Assembly: GCA_017941235.1 (NCBI GenBank)
Contig: JAGAWU010000029.1
Location: forward strand, 1 to 62,351
Source of the DNA: Bacilli bacterium
GTDB taxonomy: Bacteria > Bacillota_I > Bacilli_A > RF39 > UBA660
Direction: 5' to 3'
DNA: 62,351 bases
How positions within the stretch are numbered: position 1 is the first letter of the stretch; the number at the start of each line of letters is the position of its first letter. The notes under the pieces were generated by a model that saw nothing but the letters and a program-made list of their open reading frames with translations, was not told the DNA's origin and did not search any database. Both the position numbers and the translations under genes were made by a program. Shown here piece after piece: positions 7,128-15,580 of this stretch.

Positions 7128-9171
7128 ATCTACAACCAGTAGCTTGTTCATTATAATTATTTCTTGCTACACAAAGATATCTATCAACTATTTTCATTAT
7201 ATCTGGTGTAGTTTTATATGTATATCCATATATTGGAGATCCTATTCCTGTTCCTCTATGATATTTTTCTTCATATGCAAATCTAAACATTTCTGCAAAG
7301 AACTCATTTATATGTACATATGCATATTCTCTTAATGGTTTTAAAGAGTATGTTTTATACTTATTATATATACTTAATATTTCTTGATTGTTTTCTGGAT
7401 AATTTCCTGTTTTTCTTCCATAAATATCACCAAAGGCATGTGCTAATTCATGAACTATAGTTGCTTCTCTTTCTGTATCTAACACTACATTTGTTGGAAT
7501 ATTAATTAACACGTTAGGAACATGCCCACCTGTAATTCCTGCAGATGAACCTGAAACTACACTACTATATGTACTTTCTGCAAGTAATGTAATTTTACCA
7601 TTTGGATCAAATAATTGTGGCATATCACTATATAATTGATTTAAATAATTCCAATATATATTTCTAGATTGTTGACTTAAATTAGCATCCATTTCAACTG
7701 GCATATTTCCTAGTGTACCATAATAGTACGTATTTAATGTACCTCTATTAGCGTTGTTATATATTCTGGCATATAGAGTTGTATTTTCTTTAAATACTGT
7801 TTGGTATACATTTATTGGTGCTCCATCAGTAGTTTTAGAGAAACCTCTAATTTCATTACCTATAGAATATGTTGCTGGTACTTTATTTATTTTACAACCT
7901 TTACCATTGTAACTTTCACAAGATGTTTCGGTAAAGCTTAACCATTCTGCTGCAATATTTTCTAAACTAGGATTATAACTTGAATTATTTTTACCGACTG
8001 TATTTTTATTAAAAGAAGTATTTCTATTAAATGTTACTATAACTTTTAATTTACTTATGGAGTAATATGTTTTATTTTCAGTTATACTTAAAGTTTCTCC
8101 ACCTTTTTGTGTAACTGTCTTTGCATTACTATCTGCATTCCATCCTAAAACTTCAGCATTTGATTTTGCTTTTAATGTTGGAACTACTATCTTACATGAA
8201 GTTTCATTGTTATATAGATAACATAATTCTTCAACACTTGAAGTTGTTGCAGCTTTATCATCTTGAACAACAAATGCTACTCTTAATGGTGTTTTTCTTC
8301 TTATAACTGAATAATAAGTTTTTGATTCAGATACTTTTCTATTAGTTTTTGTACTCCAACTACTTTGTCTTTCATTTAAACTATTAGCCCAACCTAGAGC
8401 AATATAGTCTTCAGTAGTACTTATTTCAGGAGATGTTACTTCGCAGCCTGTTTCATCATTATATATATAGCATGATTTTACTTCACTTGTATTTGTTTTA
8501 CCATTAGTAAAAGTTATATTTATTTTCTTTTTCATTATAGCATAAAATGTTTTATTACTATTTAATGTGATTTCACTACTATTATTAAATTCAGCAGTTT
8601 TTGAATTAGAATTTGTACTCCATCCTAAAACTTCATAACCTTCTGCACTTATTGTTGGTGATTTTACTTTACAAGTATCACCTGTAGTTGTACAGTTTTC
8701 TGCATATAGTTTTTTACCTATATAAAAAGTAGCTGTAAATTGTTTACTTGTATCATGTTTTTCTTCTTGTGTACTAGTATCATTATTATTTGGTTTATTG
8801 TCATTATCACTATTATTTGGTTTATCACTAGTTTGATTATTTGTATTATCGCTAGTTTTTGTTTCCTTAGCTTCTTCCTTTTTACTTTCATTGTTGTTTT
8901 CTTTTTTATTATCTTTTGAATCTTGTTTACTATCTTTATCTTTTGAATCTTGTTTATTTTCTTTTGATTCTTCTGATATTTTTTCTTCATTATACTCTTT
9001 TTCTTCTTTTATTGACATACTTGAATTATTGTCTTTCTTTTGTAAAGCTTGAGTATAGTTGTCATTTTTCTTTACATTTGATTTTGATTTAAAATTGTAT
9101 ATATTAACTCCTAAATATACTAATAAAATTATTGCAAATATCGCAGCACTATATTTTATAATGTCTTTCAT
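7126..9171 (-). CDS. Membrane-anchored repeat protein with HExxH metalloprotease domain
   Basis: This 681-residue surface protein has an N-terminal signal-anchor (about residues 7-25) and a long, disordered Lys/Asn/Ser/Glu linker (about 28-143). Four related modules follow (about 144-213, 214-293, 294-376 and 377-465). Each resembles the InlB B-repeat style (TFYA/TYYS ends, GW core) and carries one close Cys pair (160/167, 234/243, 317/326, 418/426). The C-terminal domain holds HELAH at 574-578, and NEFFAEMF about 50 residues later would supply a third zinc ligand (Glu623 or Glu627). It is thus likely an extracellular zinc protease of the gluzincin/ATLF-like kind. Substrate and exact peptidase family are unknown. 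The start has a strong AAGGGGGA site. Confidence 0.75.
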   Translation of the reverse strand: MKDIIKYSAAIFAIILLVYLGVNIYNFKSKSNVKKNDNYTQALQKKDNNSSMSIKEEKEYNEEKISEESKENKQDSKDKDSKQDSKDNKKENNNESKKEEAKETKTSDNTNNQTSDKPNNSDNDNKPNNNDTSTQEEKHDTSKQFTATFYIGKKLYAENCTTTGDTCKVKSPTISAEGYEVLGWSTNSNSKTAEFNNSSEITLNSNKTFYAIMKKKINITFTNGKTNTSEVKSCYIYNDETGCEVTSPEISTTEDYIALGWANSLNERQSSWSTKTNRKVSESKTYYSVIRRKTPLRVAFVVQDDKAATTSSVEELCYLYNNETSCKIVVPTLKAKSNAEVLGWNADSNAKTVTQKGGETLSITENKTYYSISKLKVIVTFNRNTSFNKNTVGKNNSSYNPSLENIAAEWLSFTETSCESYNGKGCKINKVPATYSIGNEIRGFSKTTDGAPINVYQTVFKENTTLYARIYNNANRGTLNTYYYGTLGNMPVEMDANLSQQSRNIYWNYLNQLYSDMPQLFDPNGKITLLAESTYSSVVSGSSAGITGGHVPNVLINIPTNVVLDTEREATIVHELAHAFGDIYGRKTGNYPENNQEILSIYNKYKTYSLKPLREYAYVHINEFFAEMFRFAYEEKYHRGTGIGSPIYGYTYKTTPDIMKIVDRYLCVARNNYNEQATGCR

Positions 9172-9281
9172 TATAAAACTCCCCCTTTAATAGCGCTTAT
9201 TATATCACAAAACATAAAAAAAATCAAGAAATAATTACTATGAATGATATATTGCTTAATATTATACAAATCTTTGTAAAC

Positions 9282-9312
9282 AAAAAAAGAATCTATTTAC
9301 AGATCCTTTTTT
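9282..9312 (-). terminator. Terminator of the NfeD-stomatin operon
   Basis: The stem AAAAAGAATCT / AGATCCTTTTT (one G-T pair) is followed by a T run on the minus strand, just after the stomatin-like gene. Confidence 0.75.
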
Positions 9313-9316
9313 GTTT

Positions 9317-10207
9317 TTATTTACTTTTTTTATCTTTTACTATTTCTTTTAAAGCAGTACCTGCAGCTGCAATACCTTGAAGATCACTAGGAATAATTAT
9401 CTTAGATGATTCTCCTTTTGAAATGTCAATTAACGCTTCATAGCTCTTTAATTTTAGAGTAGCTTCATCTAATTTTACATTTTTAATTAATTCTAATCCT
9501 TTAGCTTCAGCTTCTTTAATTTTTAATATAGCTTCAGCCTCACCTTCTGCTTCTTTTACTTTTGCAGTTTTCTTAGCTTCAGCTCTTAGAATTGTACTTT
9601 CTTTTTCACCTTCAGCAAGTAAGATAGCTGATTTTTTCTCTCCTTCTGCTTTAAGGATAGCTTCACGTCTTTCACGTTCAGCACGCATTTGTTTTTCCAT
9701 TGCTTCTTGTATATCACGTGGTGGTAAGATATTTTTAACTTCAACACGATTAACTTTTATTCCCCAAGCATCTGTAGCTTCATCAAGAATTGATCTCATT
9801 TTTGAATTGATAATATCACGTGATGTTAATGTTTCATCTAATTCAAGTTCACCAATTATATTTCTTAATGTTGTAGCTGTTAATGTTTCAATTGCATTAA
9901 CTGGATTTTCAATTCCATATGTATATAATTTTGGATCAGTAATTTGATAATAAACTACTGTGTCAATTTGCATTGTAACGTTATCTTTTGTAATAACTGG
10001 TTGTGGTGCGAAGTCTTTTGCTACTTCTTTTAATGATACTGAATTTGCAATTCTATCTACGATTGGTAATTTATAATTTAAACCTGTACTCATTGTCCTG
10101 TAATATGAACCTAGACGTTCAATAACTATTGCCTTTGATTGTGGTACTATTTTAATTCCACCTGCAATAATAATAACTAAAATAATAATAATAACTAGAA
10201 AAACCAT
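9317..10207 (-). CDS. SPFH/Band 7 stomatin-like membrane protein (QmcA-type)
   Basis: This 296-residue protein has an N-terminal membrane helix (about 1-17), an SPFH/prohibitin domain (about 20-180) and a helical Ala/Glu-rich coiled coil (about 185-255) with repeated AEGE motifs. It is known of the family that members oligomerise into membrane microdomain scaffolds and work with NfeD proteins. The nfeD-like gene lies directly upstream with only a 4-nt gap, which supports this. An AAGGAGGA site precedes the start. Length and domain order match QmcA/YbbK-type stomatins. Confidence 0.9.
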   Translation of the reverse strand: MVFLVIIIILVIIIAGGIKIVPQSKAIVIERLGSYYRTMSTGLNYKLPIVDRIANSVSLKEVAKDFAPQPVITKDNVTMQIDTVVYYQITDPKLYTYGIENPVNAIETLTATTLRNIIGELELDETLTSRDIINSKMRSILDEATDAWGIKVNRVEVKNILPPRDIQEAMEKQMRAERERREAILKAEGEKKSAILLAEGEKESTILRAEAKKTAKVKEAEGEAEAILKIKEAEAKGLELIKNVKLDEATLKLKSYEALIDISKGESSKIIIPSDLQGIAAAGTALKEIVKDKKSK

Positions 10208-10211
10208 AAAC

Positions 10212-10628
10212 TTAATCCTCCTTCTTAACTATAAGTTTTACACCTTCTATTTTTTGTACTTTTACAATTGTATCTTTTGGTAGTGTTTCATTTGAAACAG
10301 CACTCCATTTTTTTCCATCTACTCTTACTTCACCGACTTTATTCTTACTTATCTCCTCAGTTACAATTGCTTCCATGCCAATTACTCTATCTAAGTTAGT
10401 TGCAACAACATGTTTAATTTTAAATCTTTTAGTAAGAGGTTTTAAAATTATAAGCATCAGTATACTTACTACTAAGAATACTACAATTTGTATTATTACA
10501 TTATCTGTAAAATAAGTAGACACTATACTAGCAAGTGCTCCAATTGCAAACCAAATTGTAACTAAGTTTACAGTAAAGAGTTCAATTAGTAAAAGTAATA
10601 TGAAAATTACAAACCAAACTGTAAGCAT
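10212..10628 (-). CDS. NfeD family protein
   Basis: This 138-residue protein has three to four N-terminal hydrophobic helices followed by a small beta-barrel (OB-like) C-terminal domain (about 75-138; GMEAIVTEEI...GEVRVDGKKWSAVS). It is the short NfeD form without a protease domain. I chose the ATG at 10628, since AAGGAGGAG lies immediately upstream and an earlier in-frame ATG overlaps that site. Known of the family: it pairs with SPFH proteins in membrane organisation. The stomatin gene follows at once. Confidence 0.88.
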   Translation of the reverse strand: MLTVWFVIFILLLLIELFTVNLVTIWFAIGALASIVSTYFTDNVIIQIVVFLVVSILMLIILKPLTKRFKIKHVVATNLDRVIGMEAIVTEEISKNKVGEVRVDGKKWSAVSNETLPKDTIVKVQKIEGVKLIVKKED

Positions 10629-10706
10629 ATACTCCTCCTTGAGCATATTATAAAATAATTCTGATGTTTTTTCAATATTTGTAATTAAAATATATCTAAT
10701 TAGTTA

Positions 10707-10735
10707 TTGTCATCAAAAACTTTTTATATTATAAT
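10707..10735 (+). promoter_or_regulatory. Sigma-A-type promoter of the Ig-like secreted protein
   Basis: A TTGTCA -35 and a perfect TATAAT -10 are separated by 17 bp. The -10 ends 27 nt before the ATG at 10763. Confidence 0.7.
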
Positions 10736-10762
10736 TAATTATATGAAGATAGGGATGATTAA

Positions 10763-11716
10763 ATGATTAAAAATAAGGGAACTAAAATTTTGATTTTATC
10801 ACTTACTTTTTCTGGTTTACTATCTACAACTACTGGTATTGCACTTAATAATATGAAATCTAATACTTCTACTGATAAAATAGATATTAAGGTTGTTGAA
10901 AGACAAGTTGCAAGACTTAAAAGTAATATTCCTGTTTTAAAAGATATGGAAGTTGAAATAAATGAGCCTATTAGTGTTGATGTAAAGGATTATATTTCTA
11001 ATATAGATGAAATTAGTTCTAATGCTCTTAGAGCATTTAAGATTGATACTTCACTAGTTAATGTTACTCAAGCAGGTAAGTATTCTTATACTATTCAATA
11101 CAATGGTAAAAAATATAAAGGCTCAATAACAGTTAAAGATAAAGAAAAAGAAGATAAGATAATAGAAACATTATATATTAAGAATTTTTCAATTAAGGTT
11201 AATGAACAATTACCTACTGAAATTTCCAGTTATTTAGAAAATAAGGTAGATACACTTGATCCTGCTTTGATTAAACTTGATACTTCTAAAGTTGATATAC
11301 ATGTTGCTGGTGAATATCAGTACACTATTACTTATGGTAATATGCTTTATACTGGAACTATTAAGGTTTATGAAGAACAAGCTACACAGGTATTAAATAA
11401 CGTTGAGTATACTGTTCATTATACTTGTGGAAATAAAACTATTAATAAAGTTTTCAGAAAAACATCTACTACTCTAAGGGTATTTGTTAATGAAAATGAA
11501 ATAAAAAATAAAAAACCTAATGAATTATCTGGTTGTACTGCAGTTATCGATTATGATAAAACTAAGGATTTAGAAATAGTGGATGATAAAATAGGTGCAT
11601 ATGTTGATGAAAAGAAAAATGAGATTAGAGTTTATTTGAAACAGATAGGCACTGAAACTACTGTTCAACCTCAAAATCCTACTGTTGATGGTGCAACTGT
11701 TCAAACAAATAATTAA
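10763..11716 (+). CDS. Secreted or anchored protein with two Ig-like repeats
   Basis: This 317-residue protein has an N-terminal hydrophobic signal (about 8-29). Two homologous beta-rich repeats lie at about 63-125 and 142-210; the best match is DTSLVNVTQAGKYSYTI with DTSKVDIHVAGEYQYTI. This resembles bacterial Ig-like (DUF5011-style) modules. A third, different domain (about 215-300) contains Cys226 and Cys261, possibly disulfide-bonded. The tail is Thr/Gln/Asn-rich. No LPxTG-type motif or C-terminal TM is seen, so the hydrophobic N-terminus could be a cleaved signal or an anchor. The function is unknown; a cell-surface role is inferred. Confidence 0.7.
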   Translation: MIKNKGTKILILSLTFSGLLSTTTGIALNNMKSNTSTDKIDIKVVERQVARLKSNIPVLKDMEVEINEPISVDVKDYISNIDEISSNALRAFKIDTSLVNVTQAGKYSYTIQYNGKKYKGSITVKDKEKEDKIIETLYIKNFSIKVNEQLPTEISSYLENKVDTLDPALIKLDTSKVDIHVAGEYQYTITYGNMLYTGTIKVYEEQATQVLNNVEYTVHYTCGNKTINKVFRKTSTTLRVFVNENEIKNKKPNELSGCTAVIDYDKTKDLEIVDDKIGAYVDEKKNEIRVYLKQIGTETTVQPQNPTVDGATVQTNN

Positions 11717-11717
11717 T

Positions 11718-11750
11718 AAAAAAACCACTAATTATTTAGTGGTTTTTCTT
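11718..11750 (+). terminator. Terminator of the Ig-like protein gene
   Basis: AAAACCACTAA / TTAGTGGTTTT is followed by TTCTTT on the plus strand, directly after the stop codon. Confidence 0.8.
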
Positions 11751-11751
11751 T

Positions 11752-11781
11752 AAAAAAATCCACAATTATTGTGGATTTTTT
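11752..11781 (-). terminator. Terminator of fhs
   Basis: AAAAAATCCACAA / TTGTGGATTTTTT is a symmetric hairpin abutting the fhs stop codon, with seven T on the minus strand. Together with the neighbouring hairpin it forms back-to-back terminators. Confidence 0.8.
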
Positions 11782-13396
11782 ATGATAAACCTATTATCTC
11801 ATTATTCTTTATATCAATGTTTAAATAGTTAGGCTTCTTTGGAAGTCCCGGCATAGCAATTATATCACCTAAGAAAACTACTATAAAACCTGCTCCATTG
11901 TATAACTTTATATTTTTTACATGAATTGTATGTTTGTATCCACCACCTAATTTTTTAGGATCATCAGATAATGAATACTGTGTTTTTGCTATACATATTG
12001 GGAGTTTAGATAAGTTTTTACCTTCTAAATATTTTATTGTTTTTTCTGCTTGTTCTTCATACTCTACTTTTTCTGCCCTATATATTTCTTTAGATACTTT
12101 TTCTATTTTTTCTTTTATACTATCTTCTTCATTATATATATAATTAAAACTATTTTCTTTTTCTAATACTTCTAATGTTTTATTTGCTAGTGATAAAGCT
12201 CCTTTTCCTCCATCAACATAAGCTGTGGATATTTCAAAAGGAATATTTTTTTCTTCACAATATTTTTTAACAGTATCTATTTCTTCCACAGAATCTGTGG
12301 AATATTTATTTAGAACAACTATCAAATTTGAGGAAAACTTTTTGATATTCTCGACATGTACTGCTAAATTAGATAGTCCTTCTTTTACTTTTTCAACATT
12401 TTTTTCTAATATATTATCTTTTTTGACACCTGCATTATATTTTAATGATTTAATTGTACTTACTAAAATAACACAATCTGGTTTTAATCCTGCTTTTCTA
12501 CATTTTATATCAAAAAATTTTTCTGCTCCTAAATCTGAACCAAATCCAGCTTCTGTAATAACATAATCTCCCAAGGATAAGGCTGTTTTAGTTCCTATTA
12601 TACTGCTACAACCATGTGCTATATTTGCAAAAGGTCCGCCATGTATTATTGCAGGAGTATTTTCAAGTGTTTGAACTAAGTTTGGTTTAATGGCATCTTT
12701 TAATATTACGGCAACTGAATTTTCTACTTTTAAATCCTTTACATAAACAAAATCATTTTTTTCATTATAACCAACTATTATATTTCCAACATTTTCTTTT
12801 AAATCATCTAAATCTTTCGATAAACATAGTAAAGCCATTATCTCACTAGCTGCTGTTATTGTAAATTTTGTTTTTCCTGACGAAAGATTTACATCTCTTA
12901 ATGCTCTATCATTAACGTCTAAACATCTTTCAAAAGTAATGTCTTTTATATTTAATTCATTCCCAAAGTATATATGACTATCAATAGCTGCTGAAATTAG
13001 GTTGTTAGCTGCTTCAATTGCAGGCATATCTCCAGTAAAGAATAGATTAATGTCTTCCATTGGTATAACTTGACTGTATCCTCCGCCTGCTGCTCCACCT
13101 TTCATTCCAAATACTGGCCCCATCGATGGTTCTCTTAAGGCTAGTACTGCTTTTTTATCTAATTTATTAAGTGCATCAGCTAAACCTATTGAAACTGTCG
13201 TTTTACCTTCTCCATATGGGGTTGGATTCGTTGCAGTAACTAGTATTAGTTTTCCTACATGGTTATACTTTAATGTATTTATTTTAGCTTTATCATTTCC
13301 ATATAGGATTAAGTTTTCTTCACTTAGATTTAGTTTTTGTGCTATTTCTTTTATATCTTTTTTATTTGCTTTATGAGCTATTTCTATATCTGTCAT
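11780..13396 (-). CDS. fhs: Formate-tetrahydrofolate ligase
   Basis: This 538-residue enzyme makes 10-formyl-tetrahydrofolate from formate, THF and ATP, feeding purine and formyl-Met-tRNA synthesis. Visible motifs are the P-loop TPYGEGKTT (about 57-65), the REPSMGPVFGMKGGAAGGGYSQV block (about 87-110) and GGGYKHTIH near the C-terminus. It is slightly shorter than the usual 555-560 residues, but no domain appears to be missing. A GAGGTG site precedes the ATG. It stands alone, with no folD adjacent in this window. Confidence 0.97.
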   Translation of the reverse strand: MTDIEIAHKANKKDIKEIAQKLNLSEENLILYGNDKAKINTLKYNHVGKLILVTATNPTPYGEGKTTVSIGLADALNKLDKKAVLALREPSMGPVFGMKGGAAGGGYSQVIPMEDINLFFTGDMPAIEAANNLISAAIDSHIYFGNELNIKDITFERCLDVNDRALRDVNLSSGKTKFTITAASEIMALLCLSKDLDDLKENVGNIIVGYNEKNDFVYVKDLKVENSVAVILKDAIKPNLVQTLENTPAIIHGGPFANIAHGCSSIIGTKTALSLGDYVITEAGFGSDLGAEKFFDIKCRKAGLKPDCVILVSTIKSLKYNAGVKKDNILEKNVEKVKEGLSNLAVHVENIKKFSSNLIVVLNKYSTDSVEEIDTVKKYCEEKNIPFEISTAYVDGGKGALSLANKTLEVLEKENSFNYIYNEEDSIKEKIEKVSKEIYRAEKVEYEEQAEKTIKYLEGKNLSKLPICIAKTQYSLSDDPKKLGGGYKHTIHVKNIKLYNGAGFIVVFLGDIIAMPGLPKKPNYLNIDIKNNEIIGLS

Positions 13397-13512
13397 ATAA
13401 ACACCTCTTTTTTGTATATTTGGCTAACTATTTTAGATGAATTTTAATTTTTCACCTATGCAATTTTGACACATTCAAACTTATTTTAACATGAATTTAT
13501 GAAATTGGCTAT

Positions 13513-13541
13513 TTGATTAAATATTTCTTTTAACATATTAT
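13513..13541 (+). promoter_or_regulatory. Sigma-A-type promoter of the adhesin-sortase operon
   Basis: TTGATT and TATTAT are separated by 17 bp, about 31 nt before the ATG at 13573. Confidence 0.6.
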
Positions 13542-13572
13542 ACTCCACGTCAGAAAGAAAAGGAGGAATTTT

Positions 13573-15000
13573 ATGAAGAAAAAAATATTATTCTTTGTGA
13601 CAATATTATGTCTATTTTTAATTAGTGGCACTGTTAATGCGGAAGAAAAGTTTTATGAAGGAGAATATATAGATGGTATCTATACTAAGAGTATTCGTGT
13701 AAAAAACTATTCTACTCATTTTCAGAAAGCTAGATTCTTTAGAAGAGTATCTGATAATAAGGAAGCTTATTGTATAGAACCTTTTGCTTTCTTTGATCAA
13801 AATGCTGGTTATGATAGTAGTATAACACCTCAAAATATTAGTAATGATAAATGGAGGAAAATGAGTTTAATAGCTCATTATGGTTATGGTTATAAGAATC
13901 ACACTGATAGTAAGTGGTACGCTATTACTCAGTTACTAATCTGGAGAGAGTCTACAGATGGTGGAGCATTCTTTTTTACTGATACACTAAATGGTAACAA
14001 GATTGATATATTTCAGGATGAAATTAATGAAATATATAGTTTAGTTGATAAACATGAGAAAATACCTAGTATTGCTGGTAAAACTTATAACTTAAAGAAA
14101 GGTGAAACTTATATTTATGATGATACTGATTCTTTAAAGTATTTTAAAAATGTTGATGAAGGTATAACCATAGATGGTAACAAAATAGATGTTTCTAAAC
14201 TTAATGAAGGTAATTATACTTTTACTTTCGAGAGAGATAATAGTTATAATAGTGATCCTGTTCTTTTTTACTACAGTCCAAATAGTCAAAATATTATGAC
14301 ATCTGGTTATATAGATAAAGATACCTTTACTGTTAGTGTTAATATATTTGATACAGAGATAAATATTAATAAAGTTGATAAAGATACTGGTACGAATATA
14401 TCTACTGGAAATGGAAAACTATGTGATGCTAAATTTAGTATTTATGATTCTAACTCTAATTTTATTTCTGAATTAGGACTTGATGATAATTGTAATGTTA
14501 AGATTAAAAATTTAGATCTAGGTAAATACTATATTAAAGAAACTTCTGCTGGTGAAGGTTATATTATTGATGATAATACTTATGAAGTAGAATTAACTTT
14601 AGATAATGCAAAAGTTAACTTACAGTTATCTAATAAAATAATTGAAAAAGACTTAGTTATACATAAGGAATATGGTACTAGTGATAGTAAAAGTGATGAA
14701 AAAGATGTTATATTTGATGTTTATTCTAATGACAAATATATAAATACTATTGTTACTAATGATAAAGGTATAGCGCAGATTAGACTTCCTTATGGTGAAT
14801 ATGAATTTAGGCAAGTTACTTCTAAACAAGGTTATAAACATGTTGATAACTTTGCTGTTAGTGTATTTGATGATAAACCTGAAAAAATTGAACTCTTAGA
14901 TTATAAAATAAGTGTACCAGATACTAGGGATAATTTACCTAATGTTTCAATAATACATTTAATTCTATTTGTATTAATGGTTTTATATGTTAAAAAATAA
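13573..15000 (+). CDS. Thioester-domain (TQXA) surface adhesin with Cna-B/SpaA repeats
   Basis: This 475-residue protein has a signal peptide (about 1-23) and an N-terminal thioester domain with Cys67 (EAYCIEPF) and Gln120 (YAITQLLIWRE), the pair that forms an internal Cys-Gln bond for covalent host or matrix attachment. Two Cna-B/SpaA modules follow (about 252-357 and 358-440). The first keeps Lys (NKVDK) and Glu (YYIKETSAGEGY) for an isopeptide bond. In the second, the equivalent Glu is Gln (YEFRQVTSKQGY), so that crosslink may be absent. The C-terminus has VPDTR (448-452) followed by LPNV, a hydrophobic stretch and a KK tail, an atypical sorting signal. The sortase gene overlaps the 3' end by 14 nt. 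AAAGGAGG precedes the ATG. Confidence 0.88.
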   Translation: MKKKILFFVTILCLFLISGTVNAEEKFYEGEYIDGIYTKSIRVKNYSTHFQKARFFRRVSDNKEAYCIEPFAFFDQNAGYDSSITPQNISNDKWRKMSLIAHYGYGYKNHTDSKWYAITQLLIWRESTDGGAFFFTDTLNGNKIDIFQDEINEIYSLVDKHEKIPSIAGKTYNLKKGETYIYDDTDSLKYFKNVDEGITIDGNKIDVSKLNEGNYTFTFERDNSYNSDPVLFYYSPNSQNIMTSGYIDKDTFTVSVNIFDTEININKVDKDTGTNISTGNGKLCDAKFSIYDSNSNFISELGLDDNCNVKIKNLDLGKYYIKETSAGEGYIIDDNTYEVELTLDNAKVNLQLSNKIIEKDLVIHKEYGTSDSKSDEKDVIFDVYSNDKYINTIVTNDKGIAQIRLPYGEYEFRQVTSKQGYKHVDNFAVSVFDDKPEKIELLDYKISVPDTRDNLPNVSIIHLILFVLMVLYVKK

Positions 15001-15565
15001 AGTTATTGTTAGTATATTTGTAATACTTTTTTATCTTATATTATTAGTTACTGTTAATAAAATAAATAGTTTTTCTTACAATATTAATTATGACCATATA
15101 ATATCATCATCTTTCCCTAATAAAATTAATATGGAAAAAATAGATAGTAAAACTAATATAATTAAAGATAAAGACTTAATCGGTAATATTTATATTCCAA
15201 AAATCAATTTAAATAAACCTTTATATTCCCCAAATAGTACTAAAAATAATATAGAAGAAAATGTTACTATTTTGGATGGTTCTGTTTTCCCTAGTGAAGA
15301 ATCTAGTATTATATTTTTAGCAGCTCATTCTGGTACTGGTACCAAGGCTTACTTTAATAATTTAAAATATTTAGATGTAGATGATGAAATATATCTTAAT
15401 TATTATAATAAGAGTTATAGTTATATTGTTAGCGAAGTAAAAGAAGTAGAAAAAAATGGCTATATAACTGGAAAACGAAAAACTAATCATGAAATTATTC
15501 TGACTACTTGTAGTGATACTAAAGGCAAACAACTAATTATTTATGGCATAAGAAAAAGTAACTAA
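14987..15565 (+). CDS. Sortase (class A/D-like transpeptidase)
   Basis: This 192-residue enzyme is membrane-anchored by an N-terminal helix (about 5-24). The catalytic triad is complete: His114 (LAAHSG), Cys175 (LTTCSD) and Arg189 (GIRK). The length and the TTC(S/T) motif fit small class A/D-type sortases. Known role: cleave the sorting motif of a surface protein and join it to peptidoglycan or a pilin lysine. The gene overlaps the thioester adhesin gene, which is therefore its probable dedicated substrate. The Shine-Dalgarno is weak, in keeping with translational coupling. Confidence 0.92.
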   Translation: MLKNKVIVSIFVILFYLILLVTVNKINSFSYNINYDHIISSSFPNKINMEKIDSKTNIIKDKDLIGNIYIPKINLNKPLYSPNSTKNNIEENVTILDGSVFPSEESSIIFLAAHSGTGTKAYFNNLKYLDVDDEIYLNYYNKSYSYIVSEVKEVEKNGYITGKRKTNHEIILTTCSDTKGKQLIIYGIRKSN

Positions 15566-15580
15566 TACTAGTTACTTTTT
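15553..15580. terminator. Bidirectional terminator between sortase and S41 protease
   Basis: The stem AAAAAGTAAC / GTTACTTTTT has an 8-nt loop. It overlaps both stop codons of the convergent genes. Confidence 0.8.

Noticed and set aside
8718..8990. 90-codon Lys-rich frame within the metalloprotease gene
   Set aside because: Out-of-frame reading of the low-complexity linker; no start context.
13397..13512. Riboswitch leader upstream of fhs
   Set aside because: No tetrahydrofolate-type or other riboswitch core could be recognised, and the leader is short and AT-rich.
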